Assembly (NCBI GenBank): GCA_944470555.2
Contig: OX104128.1
Coordinates: 61,449,257-61,513,256, forward strand
Direction: 5' to 3'
DNA: 64,000 bases
Source of the DNA: Heterobilharzia americana
Taxonomy: Eukaryota; Platyhelminthes; Trematoda; Strigeidida; Schistosomatidae
The stretch's first letter is position 1, and every line of letters begins with the position of its first letter. The notes below the pieces were generated by a model. The model had not been told where the DNA came from. It worked only from the letters and a program-made list of their open reading frames with translations, and did not search any database. The translations under genes and the position numbers were made by a program. This document shows, in pieces, positions 9,865 to 20,994 of this stretch.

Positions 9865-11859
9865 ATTATTAGCTTGCTTGTTCAAGAGGTGGAATTTTGT
9901 GGTAAGCGCCCTGTAAACTTGATGGTTTCTTCATTTAGTTTTCATAGTCTTATTAGGTGTTGTTAGGGAAATATTATAACGAGGAAAACACAACGACTGT
10001 CCTTAATAATGAATAAGACCACTATTAATTCATAAAAATGTGTTTTTCACATTCATCATCAACTACAGAGTTACCTGCAGAAATCATATTATGGATTATG
10101 CCGCCGTCCATTACAAATATTTGTGATATTCCCAACCGGAATTTACGAGCTTCATTGGTTACTTTAGTAGTTGGTAGGGTGGCCCTTAAATTCACTCATG
10201 TTTTCTAGGATGTTTGTATCGTAGTATGCAGAAATCTATGAACATGTATTCAGTTTTAATAATGAGAAAGTCTTTGATGTAGATAACAAAAAATGTAACA
10301 CAGTTTCCAGAAGACTGGTCATGAAACCAGTGAGTAACTGTTATGCACTTGAGAAAGCTCATCAGCCACCAGAGAAATATAACTAATCATAGGGACATAA
10401 TTCATATAAGTGAAACACCTATCTGGTAAACTTTATTTAGACAGATGCAAAAGAACTGAAAGAAGCAGTTTATAAAACCTCTAGTCATTAAAACAGATAA
10501 GGAAATCGGTCATTTCTTGAAGTGCATGCTGATAACTTTATCTATGAAGTTAATCAAAGTGCCACCTTGGGTAACGACACCAATATGTCAAATGATTCAT
10601 CAACTGGTAATCACCTACAGATTTCTTTAGGAAAATTTTAACAATCAAAAGTTGGTCAAATGTTTACTCAAGGTCCCAGTAGGTATCATGACGTAAAAAA
10701 ATGAACAGGATTATTTATTTTTCATTAAATAAAAACCTTGGTAGTGAATGATATTCATAAATTTGTTTCTGTGACATATCTCAAGGAAGCCGTGGTTCTG
10801 CAGTACTCAAGTTCACCATCGAAGGCTTAAATAGCAAGATCTTACAATGCACTTCAGTAGCTTCTAATGGAGATGGAAAGAGAACGGATATCATATGTTT
10901 TCACTCAGTTCCCATTTCTTACCACTGTTAACTTTGCTGCTCTCAGATTCATTAGGCCAAACTGAAGTACTAACTTATGAAGTAGCGCTGAAGATGTCAC
11001 CAAGCCTGATGATGAAACTTTCACAACAAAGCTTAGGAAACACCAAGCCACCATCATTCACATTCTAAGATACAAATCTTTTTCATCAGACATCCATCGG
11101 TTCATAAGTAAATCGCGCTTATCAAGACCAATATCATTAGATGGATTAGACTATTTGAATTGAAACTGAAAACTAGTGACAACAAGCGGTAACCTACACA
11201 AGACACTAAATAAAGTGTTTTGAATTCTTAATCTTCAACACAGGACATCTTGACATTTCACAACAGACTTCCCATCTCACAAAACGGTCGGTGATTGGTG
11301 ACTGGTGTAGCGAAACTGTAACACTTGATCGACAGACTTCGATGAAGGCTAAGCATTAGAAAATACACAGTTTCATAAGTTATTTATTGGTAAGCAATGC
11401 ATGTACATAGCTTGGTCCTCTTACTTTCAGTGATGAGCGTCCAGAAGCACGAAGTCTAGGTGGAGTAGGTCTTCTTGATAATTGAAGCCCAACAAACAAC
11501 ACCACAAGACTTTCTGTTTGTAGAATCTTAAAACCGACGAAATATGTATCGATAGTTAGCTTTTAAGTAAAACAGTTCATTTGTTTATTATAGACTTTTA
11601 GAATAGTTCAAAACCGGATTCGATTAACCAAGAGTTCTGTCTCTTATCACTTTTGGCTGTCGTCATGCGCATCACATGAACAGCTGCTGTGAACTTCAGG
11701 TATTTTAGTTTTGGCTAGTACTAGCAAATTTATCAATAAACACATATGAATGGCACCATCAAGGCTTAATGCATAAGTGTCAGGTGACGGAATCAGCTAT
11801 AGTGTTTATGATAATTAAAATAAGAATGGAAGTTTAGAATATTGGCTTAGGTAGTCAAC
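9865..11859. other. unassigned sequence
   Basis: Two kilobases without a recognisable gene or repeat family. Short open frames only. This could hold intronic or old, fully decayed repeat sequence. Confidence 0.3.
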
Positions 11860-12230
11860 GTCCATCTTCTTCTGCAGATTCCTAGCACTTCCGTGTCATA
11901 CCTCCTCATCTCTTTTGCAATCTAGGCAGACTTGCTAGGTTCAGACATAGTGCGGACATTCATGTCCCCATCCTTACTTTTGCTTTCATCGAGAGAAGAT
12001 ACATTGGCCGACTGGCTTCTCGAAGGCTTTCACCAAACGGCGTTATTTCGTCTCCGGTTCCAGCGAGAAATAAGTTTGTTTTTCTTTTGATACTTTGTCT
12101 GCGCTTAGAAGTTTCTTTATCGATTGGATTGGTTTCAGGGGGTAGGGTCGCTACCCTATGCTCAACCTTCCCTCATTTCCCGGGGCTTAGAACCGACTAG
12201 TAACAAGTGAACTAGTTAACCAGGCGAGGT
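11860..12230 (-). mobile_element. SR3-like RTE fragment, 5' end only
   Basis: Matches the 5' end of the two full copies at 20.6-20.98 and 25.25-25.63 kb: the element start (inverse of GTTAACCAGGCGAGGT), the 5' leader and the first codons of the endonuclease (inverse of CGGACATTCATGTCCCCATC). It has diverged from those copies. The 3' part of the element is missing, which is the opposite of the usual 5' truncation of LINEs and suggests a later deletion or recombination rather than aborted insertion. Confidence 0.75.
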
Positions 12231-12572
12231 TATACGGTGCAGATAGGCGACCTTAATCTACAATTAGTGTGCAACATTAAAACGGTGATTACAAGCTCTT
12301 GTTCTGCCTTTTTCACTACATTTTGTTTACCATTTTGTTAGCTACACAGAAAATAAAGTTGTAATTCATGATTGGAGTGATCAGTAAGTAATGAAGAATC
12401 TTAAGGTAGACACAATCGAAATGATATCTCCATTTACATGTATCAAGCATGGAAACCCTGTCTTTCTCTGATTGTTGCAGTATCCATTTAGTGGTGCTGA
12501 GGAGCACAAACTTAGTAGCTTAAGAAGTCCTTCCGACAGTTTTCTTCAGTGATCGTCTAGTATGTCGTCACC

Positions 12573-12760
12573 TTAAATTGACAAGGTGATGTAGACTGGC
12601 TTTCTCTCCACTGCCAATGACGTTGTTCTGTTTCCTACCCATTTTGCGTGCTTATTGATAAAGCCTTTAGGGAGCCTATTCTTCACTAACATCTTCAGAG
12701 TCATCATTTCGTTGTCTACTGTGTCGTCGAAACACATTTTCCAGGCTGTATTAATCACCG
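12573..12760 (-). pseudogene. PLE-A relic, RT thumb fragment
   Basis: The minus-strand product contains MCFDDTVDNEMMTLKMLVKN, then PKGFINKHAK, comparable to ICSDDCIDEELSFLKSILVE and PNRFIDKN in the better copy at 16.3-17.1 kb. Truncated on both sides, with no catalytic RT motifs. A short flanking palindrome (TTTATTCATTCAATA and its inverse, about 12773-12862) lies just to the right. Confidence 0.55.
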
Positions 12761-12994
12761 TACTACTGAAATTTATTCATTCAATAAATCCTCCTTGTTT
12801 TACACATTCCCTGCTTGTTTAAAAAATTATTTTATTGAATGAAACTGAATGAATAAATTTTTTTGTGGTGTTGCTTTGCAACAGAAGTTTAGATGCCAAA
12901 GAATTTAATCTTAGCACCACCAAGAATATGAGTTATTTGGCTAACAGTATTTTATAGATCCGTGTGATTTTCTTAACCATTTGGTAGGTGGATA

Positions 12995-13215
12995 TAGTTA
13001 CACTGGATGATGATTAAAAATGAATTGAAAATTTGAACCGCGGCCGGATTCGAACCAGCGATCACCATGTTTCCAGTCCGATGCTCTACTAAATGAGCTA
13101 CACGATCTGGAAACCCGGTAGTCGCTGGTTCGAATCCGGTCACTGCCTAAATTTTCATTTAACCTTCAGTCATCACCCAGTATCAATACTAGTCTGCTTA
13201 ACCACGGCTGACTCA
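12995..13215. mobile_element. T-SINE: tRNA-derived foldback repeat
   Basis: The minus strand has a good tRNA-like segment (about 13030-13110): A-box-like GTAGCTCATTTAGTAGAGC and B-box GGTTCGAATCC. Immediately right, on plus, GTCGCTGGTTCGAATCCGGT begins an inverted partial copy, ending in CATCACCCAGTATCAATACT. Related copies are at 30.2-30.7 and 42.96-43.3 kb. It is not a functional tRNA: flanks are SINE tail and the fold is incomplete. Confidence 0.65.
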
Positions 13216-14470
13216 GACTGTAAGAAAGGATATAGTTATATCGATGAATAAGTTATGTCCTCGGGTTGACGGTTCGGCGGACTGTCCCTGTCTTCAACTC
13301 ATTTCAGATTCCCTTTTAGGTCCTATGATTTACAGAGTGAGGGTAATGGCTAAAACTGGTCTTAACCATTATTATATCCTGAGTTATTACGTGTATGTTG
13401 TTCGTAAAGCCACTAATGTAACAAAAGCTGACTCAGAAACAAGACGAAGTTAGATGACTCCCGATAGAGAGCGAGTTTGAAGACCACCCTAACAACTCCC
13501 GAAATAATTAATCAGGTTTCGGTATATCGGTTAGGAAGGTAGTTTTTCGTAGAATAAAGAAATGTTATTGGTCATCTCAGCAGATGTTAGGGTGAACTTT
13601 AAAGTTACTCAATCAGAATGTCAAGGATACAACAGAATACATGATCTCTCAATAACTTTACTTAGAGAAGGTGTATAATTTCTCAGCGTTTTATCACCTA
13701 TTACATAAAAAGTGTGAATGATGATAAGGATTTTCTTATTCGCAGTCGCAGTCGTTCGTATAACTCCATAAATCAAAATGATGTCATGGGGAGAGATTCA
13801 AATGATGAAAATGCTTGCATTTTCTACGATCTTCTGAGTTGAATCACTTTTAATTCCAATAGCATTCGTTTGTTCGCTTCTTCGTATCATTTGTTAACAA
13901 GTACAAAAATGGTCAGAATGCCAGCTGTCGAACTATTACACTAGACTACGAACTTCACCTATTCTGTATCATAGTTAATAATACCAGCTCTAACTGCCTA
14001 CTCCTATGTAGGTTCCAAGCTGTTCAGTTGTCTTTTTCATCTGATTATTTACTTTCACTTTACAGCAAAATAAACCAAATGACTAACATGAATTGTTGAA
14101 AACCGGTCAGGTTTGTTAGTTTTCAGAACAGACTAATCATTGTATTCATACGATATATTTATTTAAACCATTCACCCCAGCATCATGAGTGATTTTGGTA
14201 AACTTGATTTGAAATAAATTCTCCCAGAAAATGTTTTCATTTCCACTTCAGTCTGTGTAAAAAAAATGATATTTGTTAAGTAATAACAGTTTAAAACTTG
14301 GGCACTGTAATAGAATGTAATTCCATATAAGATTTGTTTATTTGATTTATAACACACAGTGAGACATCATTATCTACTGGAGGATGTTGTTTCCAGCATA
14401 AATTATCATTGCTCATAATCATATCAATGAAATCACACAACAATCTCGATATCTGATATTTGTTCTCCTG
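13216..14470. other. unassigned sequence
   Basis: No recognisable gene or repeat family. A 69-codon open frame at 13244-13453 has no known motif and overlaps the SINE tail region. Confidence 0.3.
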
Positions 14471-14479
14471 TCACCTCTC

Positions 14480-15400
14480 ATTCTTTGCTTTCATTGGTAG
14501 TAAAATTTTCCATATCTCTGGTATAGATGTTTCACCACTCCTATCACATGTGTTGGGTGTTGGTTGATTCGATTAACAAAAATACAGTAATCAATCTGTC
14601 ACTCTCTCTTCACCTAATTATTTCAGAGTCAAGTACAGTGGCGTTATCCCACCCCATTGTGTCATTGTGTCTTAATGCATGAGTGCATTGCAATAGCCAA
14701 GTTTCTCCTTCTACATCATTCATCTTATTGTTATCCATCATTCTACATTCAGCTAAATTCCTATGCCCCACTAATCTAAATGACATCGAACGCCTAGCCT
14801 CACCTATGTATTTGACCTCGCAGTCATTACATGGAATTTGATAGATTCGATTATTTTGGTGGGTTCGTTCTATCGGATCTTTAAGCCAGCCGACAATGCT
14901 TATCTCTGAGTGAGTTTGTAAGTGTAAATACTACCCTTATTCCAGCCTTGTTGAGGATCCTACGTGAAGTTTCTGATGTCCGTTCCTTATAGGGTAACAC
15001 AGTGGAGGTTGTGAACCCCTGTTGTGAACTCGTGTTGTGGTTATTATTCGTACTCTTGTTACTCTCATTATTTCATTTCTTATGTGTTTACATGAATTAG
15101 TTAATTATTAACTATTAGGGCTTCTTTTATTTGCTTCACTTCGTTGTTTAGGTGCATGCACTGACTAGTGGATTTTCTAGCTCTACCAGTTCGACACGTG
15201 ACTAGACCTGCCTTAAGTGACATTAGATGAGACGATGTGAAGTCTGAATATCTGTTAGAATGTGTTGGCCTTCTGTAGACTGTAGTATCCAAACCACCGG
15301 ATGTCATATGTAGTGTGATTCCATTGATATGATTATGACCAATAATAATTTGTGCTGGAAACATCGTCATCCAGTAAATAATATTGTATCACTGTGCGCT
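14480..15400 (-). pseudogene. PLE-C, Penelope-like RT end and GIY-YIG endonuclease
   Basis: Read on minus from about 15370: GGLDTTVYRRPTHSNRYSDF and KAGLVTCRTGRARK (the RT palm-to-thumb segment typical of Penelope RTs), then TSRILNKAGIRVVF, then GIY-YIG-like endonuclease: RIYQIPCNDCEVKYIGEARR (about 14796-14860) and RLVGHRNLAE, followed by LLQCTHALRHNDTMGWDNA. The YIG core is intact, but frameshifts interrupt the frame between about 15100 and 14960. RT motifs A-C are missing, so it is 5'-truncated. Penelope endonuclease would cut the target DNA to prime reverse transcription. Confidence 0.7.
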
Positions 15401-15507
15401 ATCAATCAAATAAACAAATCGAATATGGATATTTGTTTATTGATTATAACGACGCACATCAACTAACAATTTCGTTTATTGTACAACAATAAATACTGTT
15501 GTTTTAA

Positions 15508-15762
15508 ATATTGGAGAAAATTTGTTGGTCTTTTGGATGATCTTGGGTGTGATGCGTTATGTAAGCTGGGTGATTTAATCGTGAAGCTTTCATTGCCTTT
15601 CTAGACAACGTCCTCAGTACTAAAGAACTTGGCTAGAGAAAATACAAAAACCATCTGAGAATTCATAAGAGCCTAACATTGAGTTCACTCAGCAATCAGT
15701 AGATGTTTAGACATAAATCCAATTTACCAATCAATAACAAAAGTGATAAACAACCACGGGGA
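15508..15762 (+). mobile_element. PLE-B deletion derivative
   Basis: 15508-15620 matches the inverted 5' tail of PLE-B (AAGCTGGGTGATTTAATCG, GAAGCTTTCATTGCCTTTC). It then jumps to the far 3' coding part (CACTCAGCAATCAGTAGATG, AATTTACCAATCAATAAC at 15690-15740; compare 4000-4070), skipping most of the body. It ends abruptly where PLE-A-type sequence begins. Confidence 0.6.
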
Positions 15763-17276
15763 TATTGGATATTGTAAATTTCGGTTTATTATAACTTTTA
15801 GTCTGTTTATTAGAAATATTTTATTAATCCCCATTGTAACATCAAGAACAAGATATTCAGCGAAGAGACTCTTTTCTATGAATTTATTTTCAAGCTGTAC
15901 AATCGTATATATATGGTATTTGAAAAAAATTATATCGTGTGAGGAAAACTAAACACTATATGGTGATGACAATAATAATAGAGCGGATGATGACATAGGC
16001 ATTTATGATTATATTAACAATTGAAGTGCGAATGATTATGTAGTATATGGGATGGTACATAGAGAGCATATAACTCAGAAAGGGGTGAAAAAATTGTTGA
16101 AAATGGTAAATCAATTAAGTATTATGTAATGGCATTAGACAAATTGGACAAGATGAAGTCAATGTTTTCTAAAAGGATTAAGACAATTAAGTGAAACAAC
16201 ACCGGAAACTAGTTAAAGTGAAGGCGATTATAATAACAATAATAGTGATAAAGGAAGGATACAAAGGTTAAATTAACAAAGTGGGAGGGGGAGCTAATGG
16301 GATGGGAAAATGTTATGGCCATGATAAAGACAGTGACTGCACATACTTCTTTTGTACACACAGATCAGGTCTTAGTTCATGAATAGCTAAAGCCTCCGCT
16401 GTTTTAAGGAGTTGAAAACGAAGAGAACGTGGGAAGTTTGGGCGAATTTGATAAATAATTTCAAAGTCATCGTCTGGATTTGTTGTGTGATGGGAGTCAA
16501 TCAAATGTTCTAGAATCGAACTTCTAACAGACTTTCTTTCACCTTTATAAAACCAAGCAGGAACATGTTCTCGTATACGTGTAGAAAGCATTCTCTGGCT
16601 ACGGCCGATGTACCTTGCTCCACAAGAGCAGGTGAACTGGTAGATGCACATAGAGGCGGCCAAACGAGGAAGCTTGTCTTTAACGCAGGTGAAGAATAGG
16701 TTGCGGCTGGTAAAAGTCAACTGAAGTCTTGCTGCGAAGAAAGTCCTATTGATTGATCTGGTAAGACGATTCTTCGGTACATCCGATGCTAGGTCTCCTT
16801 TAAACTCTAGGCTCATAAACAATCTTTTCTTTGAGACCGATTTAGTGACCGGTTTAGTGTTTCTTTCCAGCATATTTTTATCAATAAATCGGTTAGGGTA
16901 ACCGTTTTCGACAAGTATGCTTTTTAAAAAAGATAGCTCTTCGTCGATACAGTCGTCACTACAGATACTTCTTATTCGATAGCAAAGAGAGTGAATAAGA
17001 TTTCTTTTTCTGTTGATGGGTACCCAACTATAAAAAAAGAGTCTCTTTGCTGAATATCTTGTTCTTGATATTAGAAATATCACACTGTGAAACAGTAGCA
17101 TTTACTGGTATGAATATGGATAATAAATTATGTCCGAAACGTAATCTAGTAAATGTTATTATTATAATTTTGCTAAAGCTACTATTATCAAGCAGCGAAA
17201 GGTCATTTGAAACAAATTTATTTTGTTTGACAATTCGCTGGGAAATACAAATACCAAAACAATGGTGAACCCCCAT
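15763..17276 (-). mobile_element. PLE-A copy, 5'-truncated
   Basis: Contains the PLE-A endonuclease frame (16313-17101) plus about 550 bp of 3' tail to the left. A 45-base segment (15838-15883, AAGAACAAGATATTCAGCGA and onward) recurs inverted at 17031-17078 at the other end, so the body is bracketed by a short inverted repeat, as in other Penelope-type elements. The left junction interrupts PLE-B sequence. The outer right boundary is uncertain. Confidence 0.6.
16313..17101 (-). CDS. PLE-A RT thumb plus GIY-YIG endonuclease (partial, open)
   Basis: Open frame of 262 codons, the best-preserved PLE endonuclease in the window. About residues 32-75 form the RT thumb (RKRNLIHSLCYRIRSICSDD, then NGYPNRFIDKN). 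About residues 150-200 form the GIY-YIG nuclease: MCIYQFTCSCGARYIGRSQR, RIREHVPAWF. Conserved C-terminal strings follow (SILEHLIDSHHTTN, LKTAEALAIHELRPDL). The first 20-odd residues are translated from the inverted-repeat junction and are probably not ancestral. RT motifs A-C are absent, so it cannot be autonomous. It is a retroelement remnant, not a host gene or a group I intron nuclease. Confidence 0.75.
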   Translation of the reverse strand: MLLFHSVIFLISRTRYSAKRLFFYSWVPINRKRNLIHSLCYRIRSICSDDCIDEELSFLKSILVENGYPNRFIDKNMLERNTKPVTKSVSKKRLFMSLEFKGDLASDVPKNRLTRSINRTFFAARLQLTFTSRNLFFTCVKDKLPRLAASMCIYQFTCSCGARYIGRSQRMLSTRIREHVPAWFYKGERKSVRSSILEHLIDSHHTTNPDDDFEIIYQIRPNFPRSLRFQLLKTAEALAIHELRPDLCVQKKYVQSLSLSWP

Positions 17277-17399
17277 ACGAAGTAATCAAATAGCTTTCAA
17301 CCTGTGATTTTTCCCATTCTACTGCTTCATATTCTTTGTTTTCAGTGGAATTTTTGACAGATCTGATTTAGTCTTTAGACCACTACTCTTGTGTGTGAA

Positions 17400-17660
17400 G
17401 AATGTTGATTTGATGAACAAAGATTTAATCACCAACCTAGAAGAATCTTTATCGTGATGATGACTGGTGATCGGAACTGATCAACGAGAAACCATGAATC
17501 TAGATCTCTTGCTTCCTAGCAACCATCAACAAGGTATATCTGTTGTCTAGACAAAATCGAAATCCCACCTGAGACTCAAACCCACTTCACTCAGTTCTAC
17601 AGCAACAAAAGATTCCATAACTGAGATACATCGGTCTTGCTACAACTGACCTCTAGTAGG
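17400..17660 (-). mobile_element. tRNA-like SINE fragment
   Basis: The minus strand has GGTTTGAGTCTC then AGGTGGGATTTCG, the same order as at 1850-2040. It lies directly left of the SR3-like copy 1 target site. Low-confidence family call. Confidence 0.3.
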
Positions 17661-17663
17661 ATA

Positions 17664-17674
17664 TGATTAAGTGA

Positions 17675-17677
<3 letters not shown>
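17664..17677. repeat. target-site duplication, SR3-like copy 1 (3' side)
   Basis: TGATTAAGTGAATT, repeated exactly at 20981-20994, bounds copy 1 of the RTE element. Confidence 0.9.
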
Positions 17678-17717
<40 letters not shown>

Positions 17718-17736
17718 TTATTATTATTATTATTAA
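17675..17736. repeat. ATT-type simple-repeat tail of SR3-like copy 1
   Basis: About 60 bases of ATT units with one ATA interruption, forming the 3' terminus of the minus-strand element. Copies 2 (about 22341-22359) and 3 (37125-37163) end in the same way with different lengths. Confidence 0.9.
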
Positions 17737-18437
17737 CAGTCCCTTGGGTTCCTAGTGGAACATAGGGCTTCAGTAGCACACCTCCATTTCATCCTGTTCT
17801 CTGAGATCTTTGGAACCTGGTTCCACGACAGCCCAGAAGCTCTCATTTCCTCCTCGCACGATCTCCTCCATGTCACCCTCGGACGTCCAACTCGTCGCTT
17901 CCCATGGGGATTCCACTCGAGGGCCTGACGCGTGATGTCCTCAGTCGGCCTTCTCAGTGCATGCCCAATCCATCTCCACTTCCTCCTGCATATTTGTTGC
18001 GTGATAGGTTCTTGGTTGGTTCGTTCCCAGAGTTCCTTGTTGCTTATTCTTTCTGGCCATCTGATCTTCAGTAGCGAGCGTACGCAGTTGTTGATGAATG
18101 TCTGTAGTTTATTGGAAATGCCTTTCGTGACGCGCCAAGTCTCTGAACCATACAGGAGCACTGACTTGACGTTGGTGTTGAAAATCCGTATCTTGTTCCG
18201 CATGCTGAGTGCAGAAGATCTCCACACTGGTTTCAGGCTAATGAATGCCTGTCTTGCTTTTCTGATTCTGACTTTGACATCCTCGTCTGTGCCGCCTGTA
18301 GTTGAAACAGTGCTTCCTAGATAGGTGAAGGAGGTTACTTCCTCTAAGTTTCTCCCGTTGATGGTGATTGGAGTTTGTTGTTGTTGTTGATGGTGGTGGT
18401 GCGGTATCTTCATCACTTCTGTCTTCTCTATATTCAC
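17733..18437 (-). pseudogene. SR3-like RT C-terminal domain, copy 1
   Basis: A 234-codon open frame starting NIEKTEVMKIPHHHHQQQQQ, with FTYLGSTVSTTGGTDEDVKV, VLLYGSETWRVTKGISNKLQ, RWPERISNKELWERTNQEP, RRKWRWIGHALRRPTEDI, KRRVGRPRVTWRRSCEEEM and a terminal CSTRNPRD just before the simple-repeat tail. This is the conserved thumb and C-terminus of RTE-type polyproteins (the RKWxWIGH and GRPxxTWRR boxes). The His/Gln run is encoded by a CAC/CAA microsatellite that differs in length between copies. Confidence 0.85.
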
Positions 18438-18675
18438 TTGAAGTCCCGTCTTCGCTGCCTCGCTCTTCTGTCAACTTGTTAGTTTTTGCCTGCAGATCTT
18501 CAAGTTTATGTGACATTAGGCACAAGTCATCGGCGAAATTCAAGTCTTCTAGGTTCTTTTCCGCAGTCCAGCGTATCCCCCTCTTCTTGCTGCCCACTGT
18601 TTGCTGCATGATCCAGTCCAGACCACAATTAGGAATATCATGGGGATAGTAGGCAACCTTGTTTCACTCCTGTCT

Positions 18676-19584
18676 TCACTTCACTGCAAAGGCATCACTG
18701 AGCTTCCCATTGTGAATTACTTGGCATGTGGCATCTTCATATAGTTGTTGAATGAGGTGGATAAAGGTTTGCGGTACTCCATAGTAATGAAGCAGTTTCC
18801 AAATTACTTCTCGGTCGACGCTGTCAAAGGCCTTCTCAAAGTCGATGAAGTTGAGGTAGAGAGCTGATTGCCATTCTATGCTCTGTTCTATGATGATGAG
18901 AAGCGTTGCAATTTGGTCTGCACATGATTTGTACTTCCTGAAGCCTGCCTGTTCCGGTCGTAGTTTCGAATCCAGTGAATCTTTAAGCCTCTCCAGAATG
19001 ATGTGGCTTAATATTTTACTTGCACTGGGTGGACAGGAGAGTGATTCCGTGGCAGTTCTTGCAAACACTGAGGTCTCCCTTCTTCGGCAGTTTGACAAGG
19101 TAACCCTTCTTCCAATCACGCCAGGTACCTTCTCTTCCTTCCACATCTTCTGCAATAGTGGTGTGAGCATGTCCGCTGTTGTCTCTGCATCTGTTCTCAG
19201 TGGTTCTGGCGGTATTCCATCTGGTCCTGCTGCTTTCCCACATTTCAGTAGCTTTATGGCGTTCAGGACTTCCATTTTCGTTGAGGGATTAATGTTCACT
19301 TGTAATTCAGCGGCTGCAGGTGGTATTTCTGGACGAAGTGCAGGTGGTGGTGGTGGTCGATTCAAGAGCTTCTTGAAGTGGTCGGCCCATTGTTTCCTTT
19401 GTTTCTCTTCTTTCGTAATTAAATTTCCTTCTTCATCTTTTATTGGTTTCATCTGTGTTGGTCTCTTCCCTGATAGCAACCTGGTTATTTGATACAATGT
19501 CGTCAGGTCTCTCTCACCAACCTGCAGCCTGTTCTGCTTCACTTGCCAGTGTTTCGTAGAAGTGTCTTTTGTCTTTCTGTGCAC
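18676..19584 (-). pseudogene. SR3-like reverse transcriptase, N-terminal and palm part, copy 1
   Basis: The frame contains VGERDLTTLYQITRLLSGKR, WADHFKKLLNRPPPPPALRP, LKCGKAAGPDGIPPEPLR (typical RT finger), then after a frameshift at about 19122 (EKVPGVIGRR instead of a DWKKGYLVKLPKKGDLS frame) ILSHIILERLKDSLDSKLRP, EQAGFRKYKSCADQI and motif A LNFIDFEKAFDSVDREVIW. It ends at a stop just after SDAFAVK, caused by a 5-nt insertion (CAGTG on the element strand) relative to the in-frame older copy near 51680. Motif C (NFADDLCLMSH) lies beyond, in the next open piece. Confidence 0.85.
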
Positions 19585-19925
19585 TCTTCTTCACTTCTTT
19601 GTCCAGTGTTTTATACATTGTGCTCAGTTCCTCTTGTCGTTGAGCATCCTTGCACTGGTTTATCTTCTGCTTCATCATCCTCCTCTCCTCGATCAGCTTC
19701 CAGGTATCCATCGAGATCAATTTCTTGTCTTCTTTCTTCTTCCTTCCTAATACGACTGTGCAGGTTTCTATCCACATCTCTTTCAAGGACTTTCAGTGTT
19801 CTTCCACACAGGTTTCTTCAGGGATGTTCCTCGATATCTCCCATTTTGTCTTGATGGCTGACGTGAAGATCTCCTTTGTAGTTTCATCCTTCACTTTCCG
19901 AGTGTTGTACTTGAATTGAGGTCTA

Positions 19926-20783
19926 TCACCAGCTTCCTTGAAGGCTTTTAACTTGATTTGGAAGGTTCCTTGCACTAGATAGTGAGTGGTCTGAACCTAC
20001 ATCTGCTCCTCTTCTTGACCTTGTGTTAAGTAGACTGCGTCTCCATTTTCTCGAGATTGAGATAAAGTCGATTTGATTTTTAGTGTGTCCATCTGGTGAA
20101 ATCCATGTCGCTTTGTGGATATCTTTGTGCTTGAACACACTGCCTCCAATCACCAAATCGTTGAATGCACAGAATTCTGCAAACAATTCTCCATTCTCAT
20201 TCATTTCACCGAGCTCTTCTCGACCCATGGTTAGTTCTCTTCCTGTGTTGTCCCCTCCCAGTTTGGCATTCATGTCGCCCATTACAATTTTGATATCGCC
20301 AACTGACGCCTTGTCCAGTGTTGATTGAAGTTGTCTGTAGAATTCTCCCTTTTTCTCTTGCTCTGCATTATTTGTAGGTGCGTAGCATTGTATGATTGTG
20401 ACCTTTCTTCCTTTTGAGTTGAATCTTGCTGTCATGATCCTGCAGGAGGAGATTGGTTCCCACTGCATGAGAGCCTTCGATGCTCTTGAGGACATCATGA
20501 TAGCCACTCCATAACTCAGTGTGCTCGTGGTTGTCATCTGGGTGACAATATCAGAGTAGATTATTGACTCTCCAGTTGATAGTTTGGAGAGTCCACTCCC
20601 ATTCCATCTGCTTTCGCAAATCCCAAGCACTTCGATGTGATACCTTCTCATCTCCTTTGCAATCTGGGCTGCCTTACTGGGTTCAAACATCGTACGGACA
20701 TTCCATGTCCCCACGTTTACTTTCGCTTTCATCGAGGGAGAGAAGACATAGGGGCCAATTGGCTTCCCTAAGGCTTTCACCAA
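19926..20783 (-). pseudogene. SR3-like APE endonuclease domain, copy 1
   Basis: APE-type endonuclease that would nick target DNA for target-primed reverse transcription. Visible motifs in order: KVNVGTWNVRTM (about residue 20), VLGICESRWNGSGL (catalytic Glu in the ICESRW box), VTIIQCYAPTNNAEQ, VMGDMNAKLGGDNTGRE (GDxNA box), NQIDFISISRKWR, and a terminal DVGSDHSL (SDH box). All expected catalytic boxes are present. Right after SDHSL the frame slips into a dead end (LQGSW stop), and the true continuation QGTFQIKLKAFKEAG is in another frame. Copy 2 has the same slip. Start chosen at the first Met of the open frame; the leader Met codons upstream are in other frames. Confidence 0.85.
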
Positions 20784-20980
20784 CTGGCGTCATTTCGCCT
20801 CTCCGATTCCAGCGGGGAATAAGTTTGTTTTCATTTTTTATATTTTGTTTGTGCTTTGAAGTTTGTTTAGCGGTTAGATTTGTTTTCCGGTGTAGGGTTG
20901 CTAGCCCTATGCCCAACCTTCCCTCTTTACCCGGGCTTAGGACCGGCTAGTAACTAGTGAACTAGTTAACCAGGCGAGGT

Positions 20981-20994
20981 TGATTAAGTGAATT
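20981..20994. repeat. target-site duplication, SR3-like copy 1 (5' side)
   Basis: Exact repeat of TGATTAAGTGAATT at 17664-17677. Confidence 0.9.

Larger units (their letters stand above)
17678..20980 (-). mobile_element. SR3-like RTE retrotransposon, copy 1 (full length, defective)
   Basis: Runs on minus from the 5' start (inverse of GTTAACCAGGCGAGGT at 20980) to an ATT/AAT simple-repeat 3' end (17678-17736), which is typical of RTE-clade LINEs. Encodes an APE-type endonuclease then reverse transcriptase. Flanked by a perfect 14-bp target duplication. The ORF is broken: a frameshift near 19985, a TGA at about 19793, a frameshift near 19510, a private frameshift at about 19122 and a 5-nt insertion near 18685. 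Except at 19122, these lesions are shared with copy 2. Family resemblance is to schistosome SR3/Perere-3; that name is from memory of the family, not a search. Confidence 0.9.

Noticed and set aside
13030..13110. Possible tRNA gene on minus (clear A and B boxes)
   Set aside because: It lacks a proper acceptor stem, is embedded in a SINE with an inverted partner, and related sequences occur at 30.3, 30.6 and 43 kb.
16313..17101. GIY-YIG protein as a homing or repair nuclease
   Set aside because: It is fused to a Penelope RT thumb and repeated in decayed form at several sites in the window, so it is a PLE endonuclease.
18878..19492. Long plus-strand open frame of 204 codons (and its twin near 23.5-24.1 kb)
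   Set aside because: It is the antisense shadow of the SR3-like reverse transcriptase, repeated in both copies, with no motif of its own.
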